Of a DNA stretch of 6,330 nt, positions 1 through 5,049 are shown piece by piece. The stretch covers positions 1-6,330 of the forward strand of contig JAITAT010000127.1 in NCBI GenBank assembly GCA_031283975.1. Direction: 5' to 3'. The translations under genes and the position numbers were made by a program. The notes under the pieces were generated by a model. The model saw only the letters and a program-made list of their open reading frames with translations. It had not been told where the DNA came from and did no database searches. Source of the DNA: Synergistaceae bacterium. Lineage in GTDB: Bacteria > Synergistota > Synergistia > Synergistales > Synergistaceae. Positions within the stretch are counted from its first letter, which is position 1; every line of letters begins with the position of its first letter.

Positions 1-16
1 CAACAAAAGCTGACGT

Positions 17-22
17 GATAAT
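17..22 (+). promoter_or_regulatory. Possible -10 element upstream of argG
   Basis: GATAAT matches the sigma-70 -10 consensus at five of six positions and sits in an A/T-rich patch (17-38), unlike the G+C-rich surroundings. The matching -35 would lie before base 1, so it cannot be tested here. If real, the leader would be short, about 25 bases. No arginine-repressor operator is evident in the visible 52 bases. This is a weak call from composition and one hexamer. Confidence 0.25.
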
Positions 23-44
23 TTTATTTTTCATAAACTCGAAC

Positions 45-50
45 GGGAGG
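45..50 (+). promoter_or_regulatory. Ribosome binding site of argG, followed by triple ATG
   Basis: GGGAGG is a strong Shine-Dalgarno match. The ATG codons at 53, 56 and 59 lie 2, 5 and 8 bases after it. Two bases is unusually tight, so initiation probably uses the ATG at 56 or 59, shortening the protein by one or two Met. The site supports translation of the Lys/Ala extension, because it lies upstream of the repeat and not next to the catalytic core. Confidence 0.8.
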
Positions 51-52
51 CA

Positions 53-1423
53 ATGATGATGAAAAAAGCGGCAAAATCTGAAAAGACAGGCAAGACGGCC
101 AAGACGGCTAAAGCGGCCAAGACAACCAAAACGGAAGCCGTGAAAGCGGGAAAGGCGGTCAAGGCGGCGCCGGCGGCAAAGGCCGCGCAAAGGGACAAAG
201 TGGTGTTGGCGTACAGCGGGGGACTCGACACTTCGGTGGCCATTCCTTGGCTGGTGGAGCAAGGTTACGACGTGGTGACGATGACGGCTGATGTGGGCCA
301 GCAGGCAGACAATATGCCCGAGATAAATGAGAAAGCGATCAAAACCGGCGCCGTCTCCGCCCACATGCTGGACCTCCGCGAGGAGATGATCGAGAATTAC
401 ATCTGGCCAGGGCTCAAGGCGAACGCGCTCTACGAGGGCATATATCCTCTGAATTCGGCTTACTCCCGCCCGCTCATAGCTCAAGCGCTCATCTACATCG
501 CGCAACTGGAAGACGCCGTCGCGATCGCCCACGGTTGCACGGGCAAGGGGCAGGATCAGGTTCGCATCGAAGTCTGCGCCAACGCCCTCGATCCCTCTAT
601 AAAGGTGATAGCCCCGGTCCGCGACTGGCACATGTCTCGCGAACAGGAACTGGAGTACGCCGAGCGCCACAAGGTGCCGGTGCCGATCACCCGTCAGAGC
701 CCGTACAGTCTCGACGACAATCTGTGGGGCCGCTCGTGCGAGTGCGGCGTGCTGGAGGACCCGTGGAACAAACCGCCCAAAGACGCTTACGGGCTCACCG
801 TCGACCCGCTCGAAGCCCCGAATAAGCCCGCGGTGGCCGAAATAACCTTCGACAAGGGCATTCCAGTCGCGCTCGACGGCAAAAAAATGAAGCCCATAAA
901 GATAATAGACGCGCTGAACAAGCTCGCCGGCGCGCACGGCGTCGGCAGGATAGACCTGGTCGAGAACAGGCTGGTCGGTTTCAAGAGCCGCGAGGTCTAC
1001 GAGTGCCCGGCCGCCGTCACGTTGATAACCGCGCATAAGGCGCTCGAGAGCATAACTCTTACGAAGGATGTCATGAGGGAAAAGAGCGGTCTCGAAAAGA
1101 AATTTTCGGAACTCGCCTATGAGGGATACTGGTTCTCTCCGCTCATGCAGGCGATTCAGGCTTTCGTCGACAAGACGCAGGAAGTGGTGTCGGGAACGGT
1201 AAGAGTCAGGCTTTACAAAGGTTCCGCGGTTGTGGAGGGAATGAAGTCCGTCAACGCCATATACCGGCACGATCTCGCGACTTACTCGGAGGGCGATGCT
1301 TTCGATCACTCAGCGAGCGCCGGATTTATAAAGGTGTGGGGGCTTCCGATAAAGACATGGACGCAGGCCCATGTAAAGGGCAAGGTCGTTTTGTCGGTGA
1401 AGGACTCGCATTTGAAGCCGTAG
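53..1423 (+). CDS. argG: Argininosuccinate synthase with a Lys/Ala-rich N-terminal extension
   Basis: ArgG is the cytoplasmic ATP-dependent ligase that joins citrulline and aspartate into argininosuccinate, the penultimate step of arginine synthesis. The core starts near residue 48. It shows the pyrophosphate-binding loop YSGGLDTS (54-61), YPLNSAYSRP (131-140), GCTGKGQDQVRIE (161-173), SPYSLDDNLWGRS (216-228) and the C-terminal VGRIDLVENRLVGFKSRE region typical of the family. From residue 48 to the end is about 410 residues, the usual ArgG length, so the core is complete. Residues 1-46 are extra: 13 Lys and 15 Ala, with Lys mostly at every third position, and no similarity to the ArgG fold. 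The motif normally read as GKGNDQ has Gln at 167. A GGGAGG site lies just upstream of three consecutive ATG codons; I keep the first, though spacing favours the second or third. A ribokinase-like gene follows 25 bases later. No argH or other arginine gene is in the window. Function is very secure; the role of the tail is unknown. Confidence 0.97.
   Translation: MMMKKAAKSEKTGKTAKTAKAAKTTKTEAVKAGKAVKAAPAAKAAQRDKVVLAYSGGLDTSVAIPWLVEQGYDVVTMTADVGQQADNMPEINEKAIKTGAVSAHMLDLREEMIENYIWPGLKANALYEGIYPLNSAYSRPLIAQALIYIAQLEDAVAIAHGCTGKGQDQVRIEVCANALDPSIKVIAPVRDWHMSREQELEYAERHKVPVPITRQSPYSLDDNLWGRSCECGVLEDPWNKPPKDAYGLTVDPLEAPNKPAVAEITFDKGIPVALDGKKMKPIKIIDALNKLAGAHGVGRIDLVENRLVGFKSREVYECPAAVTLITAHKALESITLTKDVMREKSGLEKKFSELAYEGYWFSPLMQAIQAFVDKTQEVVSGTVRVRLYKGSAVVEGMKSVNAIYRHDLATYSEGDAFDHSASAGFIKVWGLPIKTWTQAHVKGKVVLSVKDSHLKP
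83..187 (+). repeat. Degenerate 9-bp tandem repeat inside the argG 5' end
   Basis: Six 9-bp units run from 83 to 136 (for example AAGACAGGC, AAGACGGCC, AAGACGGCT, AAAGCGGCC). After a 6-bp break come five more from 143 to 187 (AAAGCGGGA, AAGGCGGTC, AAGGCGGCG, CCGGCGGCA, AAGGCCGCG). Each unit is three codons, usually Lys followed by two small residues (Ala, Thr, Gly or Val), which puts Lys at residues 11, 14, 17, 20, 23, 26, 31, 34, 37 and 43. Unit length is a multiple of three, so gain or loss of a unit would keep the frame. The copies have diverged, mostly at third positions, which suggests the protein pattern is kept by selection or that the expansion is old. Confidence 0.85.
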
Positions 1424-1433
1424 CGATTGCGGC

Positions 1434-1439
1434 GGGGAG
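1434..1439 (+). promoter_or_regulatory. Ribosome binding site fixing the GTG start of the ribokinase gene
   Basis: GGGGAG lies 9 bases before the GTG at 1449, in the 25-base gap after the argG stop codon. It supports GTG as the start. The protein then begins with the beta strand and GSINID segment expected at the N terminus of ribokinases, so no longer start is needed. Confidence 0.7.
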
Positions 1440-1448
1440 ACGGCGCCG

Positions 1449-2357
1449 GTGGGGAATATCCTCGATATAGGCTCGATCAATATAGACTACGTCTATGAAG
1501 TGGAGCATTTCGTGAGACCCGGGGAGACGATTTCGTCGCGGTCTATGTCGGTATTTCCGGGCGGGAAGGGCCTGAATCAGTCGGTGGCTCTGGCGCGCGC
1601 CGGCGGCCGCGTCTGGCACGCGGGGCGCGTCGGCCGCGACGGACTGGGCATGATCAAAATAATGAAGGACGCCGGCGTGAATGTCGAGCTGGTCGATTCT
1701 TCGGGCAGCGCGACGGGGCACGCGATTATTCAGGTGAACGCCTCCGGCGAGAACTGCATCATCATTCACCCGGGAGCCAATTTCGAGCTGGAGCGTGATT
1801 TTATCGACAATGCCCTTCGCTCCTTCGGCGAGGGGGACTTTCTGATCCTCCAGAACGAAGTAAGCAATATGCCGTATATAATAAACGCCGCGTCCCGAAA
1901 GGGCCTGAGCATAGCTTTCAATCTCGCGCCCTTCGGGCCGGAGATAAAAGAATACCCGCTGGGGCTGGCGGATATATTGCTGGTGAACGAAATCGAGGGC
2001 GGAGGCGTGTCGGGCAGGCACAACACGGAGGAAATTCTGGACGAGATGACAAAGCTGTTCCCCTCGGCGGCGGTAGTTCTGACGGCGGGACGCGACGGCG
2101 CGATGTACCGGGGCCCCGGCGAAACACGCACGCTGTCGCACGGGATATACGACGTTCCCGTGGTTGACACGACAGCCGCCGGCGATACGTTCACGGGATT
2201 TTTCATCAGTTCCGTAGCGGACGGCAAGCCTCCGGCCGAAGCGCTGCGAATAGCGTCAATCGCGTCATCGATAGCGGTGTCGCGCAAGGGCGCCTCGTCG
2301 TCCGTACCCACCCTCGCCGAAACATTGAAGGCAAACCTGAAATATCTCGGCGCCTGA
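1449..2357 (+). CDS. rbsK: PfkB-family carbohydrate kinase, probably ribokinase
   Basis: This is a complete 302-residue PfkB kinase, the normal ribokinase length. Ribokinase phosphorylates D-ribose with ATP in the cytoplasm, giving ribose 5-phosphate for the pentose phosphate and nucleotide pathways. The N-terminal GSINIDYV (8-15) and PGGKGLNQ (37-44) correspond to the sugar-binding strand and PfkB signature 1; N11, D13, K40 and N43 match ribose-contacting positions. NEIE (180-183) is the phosphate/Mg motif. DTTAAGDTFTG (240-250) is signature 2, with D246 the likely catalytic base. IAVSRKGASSSVP (275-287) closely resembles the monovalent-cation loop of ribokinase, which favours ribokinase over fructokinase or adenosine kinase. 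The start is GTG. It lies 25 bases after argG with no visible terminator between, so co-transcription is likely. No ribose transporter, rbsD or LacI-type regulator is present, so the substrate could be ribose from nucleoside salvage or another pentose or hexose. Family is very secure; the exact sugar is less so. Confidence 0.85.
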   Translation: MGNILDIGSINIDYVYEVEHFVRPGETISSRSMSVFPGGKGLNQSVALARAGGRVWHAGRVGRDGLGMIKIMKDAGVNVELVDSSGSATGHAIIQVNASGENCIIIHPGANFELERDFIDNALRSFGEGDFLILQNEVSNMPYIINAASRKGLSIAFNLAPFGPEIKEYPLGLADILLVNEIEGGGVSGRHNTEEILDEMTKLFPSAAVVLTAGRDGAMYRGPGETRTLSHGIYDVPVVDTTAAGDTFTGFFISSVADGKPPAEALRIASIASSIAVSRKGASSSVPTLAETLKANLKYLGA

Positions 2358-2398
2358 AACATAAGGCCGCGAGACTCCGCTCACGGCCTTTGTGTTTC
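2356..2398. terminator. Bidirectional hairpin terminator between convergent genes
   Basis: An inverted repeat pairs GAAACA (2356-2361) with TGTTTC (2393-2398), and AAGGCCG (2363-2369) with CGGCCTT (2384-2390). An inner GAG/CTC pairing (2371-2373 with 2380-2382) closes a 6-base loop. The T-rich ends (TTTGTGTTT on plus, TTATGTTT on minus) follow a G+C-rich core, as in an intrinsic terminator that works both ways. The outer arms overlap the stop codons of both flanking genes (2355-2357 on plus, 2397-2399 on minus). The U-tracts are interrupted, so efficiency is uncertain. Confidence 0.75.
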
Positions 2399-3395
2399 AA
2401 GATGAATACCTGCGGCCGATAAGGGGCAGCCACGGTTTGATGGAGCGGATAGCGTCGCTGTAGCCTTGTTCCATCCAGGAGTATATTTTTTTGGGCTGAA
2501 ACGAAAGTATGTCGAATACCTCCGGCAGAAGCGGCGCGCGGTCGATTTTTTCCTCGCGGTTTATCTCGATTATGGCGGCGTTGGGGTGTTTTTGTCTGTT
2601 CCACGCCGAACGGTCGCTCAGGGACGTGACGATTATCGGGTTGTAACCGGCGTCGAGAAGCGGGGTGATAGGTGTGTTGCCCTGCGAGTTCAGTACGCCG
2701 CCGAACCCGCCGTCCACATAACTCTCTCCGTCTATCTCCTGGGCCGACAGGAGAAACGGAATGGCGGCCGACGCCAGCAGTGCCGTGTGCAGATCCCCGC
2801 TCGCGAGCGACTGGACGTGAAGAAATTCGGCCTCCGGGTTCTGTTTTATCCTCAGCCTCGCGAGACCCGAGCCGATTACGGTTTCAAGCAGCTTTTTGTT
2901 CGTGTTGTGTACGGAAACGTAAAGCGGCAGGCCTTTCGCGAGCTGTTCCACGGATACGTACTCGTGGAGCAGTTCTCTGATGCGCGAATTGTCGACCAGA
3001 GCCCCGGTGTCGGGCGACAGTATGGTGGGCAGCAGGTTGTGCGCCACCTCGCGCAAAATGCGGGTGGTATAGCGAAAATCGTCGCTGAACCTCAGACCGG
3101 CAGCCTCGAGAAGCCTTATCGACGTAGGTATTTTGTCTCCGAGCGGAGGATCGTCCGCTATCGCTTTCCACAGTTTTTCCAGCCTCTCCGCCGCGTCCGC
3201 CAAGGACGCCGCCGACGCCGTCACCGCCCCGTTGAGCGCGCCGATGCTCGCGCCCGATATGGCCGCTATAGGGACGTTCATCTCCGAGAGAGCTTTCACT
3301 ATGCCGGTCTGATAAGCCCCTTTCGCGCCTCCGCCTGACAATACCAGCCCTATGGACGCGCGCCCGGTATCCGGGCTATCCGAACAGTCCGTCAT
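2397..3395 (-). CDS. Patatin-like phospholipase (cytoplasmic serine acyl hydrolase)
   Basis: This is a complete 332-residue patatin-like protein, a family that hydrolyses ester bonds in phospholipids, lysolipids or acyl thioesters with a Ser-Asp dyad. GLVLSGGGAKGAYQTG (16-31) carries the glycine-rich oxyanion loop. GASIG (48-52) is the GxSxG nucleophile elbow with S50. SYVDGGFGG (225-233) carries the DGG motif with catalytic D228. All catalytic elements are intact. There is no signal peptide, outer-membrane barrel or convincing membrane span, so it resembles the stand-alone RssA/YlbK-type cytoplasmic group and not secreted ExoU or PlpD types. The 14 residues before the usual IGLVLSGGG start are polar and probably disordered. 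It is the last gene of the minus-strand unit, starting 2 bases after the acyl-CoA synthetase stop. Tight coupling to that enzyme suggests the released fatty acid may be reactivated to CoA, but that is inferred from position only. Confidence 0.92.
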   Translation of the reverse strand: MTDCSDSPDTGRASIGLVLSGGGAKGAYQTGIVKALSEMNVPIAAISGASIGALNGAVTASAASLADAAERLEKLWKAIADDPPLGDKIPTSIRLLEAAGLRFSDDFRYTTRILREVAHNLLPTILSPDTGALVDNSRIRELLHEYVSVEQLAKGLPLYVSVHNTNKKLLETVIGSGLARLRIKQNPEAEFLHVQSLASGDLHTALLASAAIPFLLSAQEIDGESYVDGGFGGVLNSQGNTPITPLLDAGYNPIIVTSLSDRSAWNRQKHPNAAIIEINREEKIDRAPLLPEVFDILSFQPKKIYSWMEQGYSDAIRSIKPWLPLIGRRYSS

Positions 3396-3397
3396 CG

Positions 3398-5023
3398 TTA
3401 TCTAACTCCTTCAGCCCCGGCGTTTCCGTACATCGCGCGGAGACGTGGTTTTTCTATTTTTCCGGTCGGGTTTCTCGGCACCTCGGCGAAAATAAAGCGC
3501 CGCGGTCTTTTGTAGCGCGGCAGCGTCTCGCAGTGAGAGACTAGCTCGTCCTCGGTCGCCCGCTCGCCGTCCTTGAGCGATACGATCGCGATGGGAACCT
3601 CCACGAGGCGCTTGTCGTAACCGCCTATCACGGCGACGTCCTTTATCTTGCCGAAGGAACGGAGGTGATCTTCTATCTGTATGGGAAATATGTTTTCGCC
3701 GCCGCTGATTATGACGTCCTTCTTTCTGTCGACCAGGAAAATGAACCCGTCCCCGTCGACGTATCCCATGTCTCCGGTAAAGAGCCAGCCGCCGCGCAGC
3801 GCCGAAGCCGTGGACTCCTCGTCGTTGTGATAGCGCTTCATCACTCCGGGGCCTTTGACTATCAGCTCGCCGATCGTTCCGTTCGGCGCGGGGCGTCCGT
3901 CCTCGGAAACGATCTCGGCCTGCCAGCCCAGTCCGGGCTTGCCTATCGCTCCTACCTTGCGCGTGTTTTCCACTCCGAGGTGTACGCACCCGGGTCCCAT
4001 CGATTCGCTGAGTCCGTAGTTCGTGTCGTATTGCTGGCGCGGGAAATATCTTCTCCATCGGGTTATCAGTTCCACCGGAACCGGCTGCGCTCCTATATGC
4101 ATCAGTCTCCACTGGTCGAGTTTGAAGTCGCCGAATGACAATTTGCCGCTTTCGACCTCCTGCAAAATGTCCTGCACCCAGGGCACCAGCATGAAAGCGA
4201 TCGTCGCTCCTTCCTCCGATATGGCGTCCAGTATGGGCTTTGGCCTGCCGTCGCGCAGCAGCACCGCCTTGCCGCACGAGACGAGACTGCCGAGCCAGTG
4301 CATCATCGCGCCGGTGTGAAAGAGCGGCGCGAGACAGAGAAACACGTCGTCCCCCGTCTGCCCGTGATGGGCCTGTTCCGTGGCGCAAACGGACAGGATG
4401 GCTGAGTGGGCGTGGAGTATGGCCTTCGGTTCCCCCGTGGTGCCGGACGTGAAATATATCGCCGCGTCGTCGTCGTCGGACAGCCGGATGCCGGGGTTCC
4501 GCGCGCCGGCCCGCGACACGCTCCCGAAATAGCTTTCCGCGAACGGAGGGCACTGCGGCCCCGTGGAGACGAAAACCTTCACGCCGCGGGCTTCGTCACG
4601 CAGGGCCGCTATCTGTTCCTCGTAGCCGGGGCCGAACACCATGGCGTCGGCCTGTGTCAATTCGAGACATTTCAGGGTTTCTTCCTTCGCGGTTCTGAAA
4701 TTGATCGGGACCACGAGCGCTCCGCTTCGCATCACCCCGAAGTACAGCGGAAACCATTCGAGGGCGTTTTTCATCAGGACGGCGACCTTGCTCCCTCTAC
4801 CGATCCCGCGTTCGAGGAGGAAATTGGCGACTCTGTTCGCCTGCTCGTCCATGAATTTCCACGTCATCTCCCTGCGCCGCGAGAGGTCGGGATAGCTCTC
4901 GGACGTCTCGTAATCCTTCCATGTCACTATTCTGTCCGAGCCGGAGCGCGGGCTCAACTCCACGACGGCGATATCGCCGCCTTTCGTCAGCGCGTTGCGC
5001 TCCAGCAGGTCTGTAATGGGCAT
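3398..5023 (-). CDS. Class I adenylate-forming enzyme, acyl-CoA synthetase type
   Basis: This is a complete 541-residue member of the AMP-dependent synthetase/ligase superfamily. Such enzymes adenylate a carboxylic acid with ATP and pass the acyl group to coenzyme A. In order it shows the ATP-phosphate loop FTSGTTGEPK (191-200), the acyl-pocket segment APLFHTGAM (232-240), YGLSE (336-340), the ribose-binding TGD (416-418), the hinge and GGEN segment DRKKDVIISGGENI (432-445), and NPTGKI (518-523) with adenylation Lys522. Every core motif is intact. No carrier or condensation domain is attached, so a CoA ligase is more likely than a peptide synthetase module. The N-terminal part before residue 55 is longer than the minimal family, with an insert carrying TWKDYE and YPDLSRRREM ahead of the usual helix. 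The substrate cannot be read from sequence: fatty, branched and aromatic acids are all possible. An AGGAGG site (5031-5036) lies 7 bases before the ATG. It sits 26 bases after the symporter gene and 2 bases before the patatin gene. Confidence 0.92.
   Translation of the reverse strand: MPITDLLERNALTKGGDIAVVELSPRSGSDRIVTWKDYETSESYPDLSRRREMTWKFMDEQANRVANFLLERGIGRGSKVAVLMKNALEWFPLYFGVMRSGALVVPINFRTAKEETLKCLELTQADAMVFGPGYEEQIAALRDEARGVKVFVSTGPQCPPFAESYFGSVSRAGARNPGIRLSDDDDAAIYFTSGTTGEPKAILHAHSAILSVCATEQAHHGQTGDDVFLCLAPLFHTGAMMHWLGSLVSCGKAVLLRDGRPKPILDAISEEGATIAFMLVPWVQDILQEVESGKLSFGDFKLDQWRLMHIGAQPVPVELITRWRRYFPRQQYDTNYGLSESMGPGCVHLGVENTRKVGAIGKPGLGWQAEIVSEDGRPAPNGTIGELIVKGPGVMKRYHNDEESTASALRGGWLFTGDMGYVDGDGFIFLVDRKKDVIISGGENIFPIQIEDHLRSFGKIKDVAVIGGYDKRLVEVPIAIVSLKDGERATEDELVSHCETLPRYKRPRRFIFAEVPRNPTGKIEKPRLRAMYGNAGAEGVR
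3406..3411 (-). promoter_or_regulatory. Ribosome binding site of the patatin gene inside the upstream gene
   Basis: Read on the minus strand this is AAGGAG, 10 bases before the ATG at 3395. It lies within the last codons of the acyl-CoA synthetase gene, whose TAA occupies 3398-3400. A ribosome ending the upstream gene would cover this site, so translation of the two genes is probably coupled. Confidence 0.7.
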
Positions 5024-5030
5024 TTGCGTT

Positions 5031-5036
5031 CCTCCT
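5031..5036 (-). promoter_or_regulatory. Strong ribosome binding site of the acyl-CoA synthetase gene
   Basis: Read on the minus strand this is AGGAGG, the full core consensus, 7 bases before the ATG at 5023 in the 26-base gap after the symporter gene. It fixes the start and suggests efficient translation. No promoter-like or terminator-like sequence is seen in the gap, in keeping with read-through from the symporter gene. Confidence 0.8.
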
Positions 5037-5049
5037 CGTGATATCGTCT

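Noticed and set aside
83..187. CRISPR-like or intergenic repeat array
   Set aside because: The units are 9 bp, directly adjacent with no spacers, in frame and inside a coding region, so this is a coding minisatellite.
31..243. Minus-strand 70-codon frame resembling a small hydrophobic membrane protein
   Set aside because: Its Leu/Ala/Val/Phe richness is the antisense image of the Lys/Ala repeat in argG. Its ATG has only an AAGGA directly abutting it with no spacer, so initiation is unlikely.
1326..2141. Long minus-strand frame opposite the end of argG and the kinase gene
   Set aside because: It is antisense to two secure genes, has no recognisable motif, and has the Arg/His/Ala-rich composition of a shadow frame in G+C-rich DNA.
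2466..3338. 290-codon plus-strand frame opposite the patatin gene
   Set aside because: The minus strand holds all patatin motifs in this region. The plus frame is Arg-rich with no family features.
3411..4553. 380-codon minus-strand frame overlapping the acyl-CoA synthetase in another phase
   Set aside because: It is a same-strand out-of-frame shadow with extreme Arg content and no motif. The synthetase frame carries every expected core motif.
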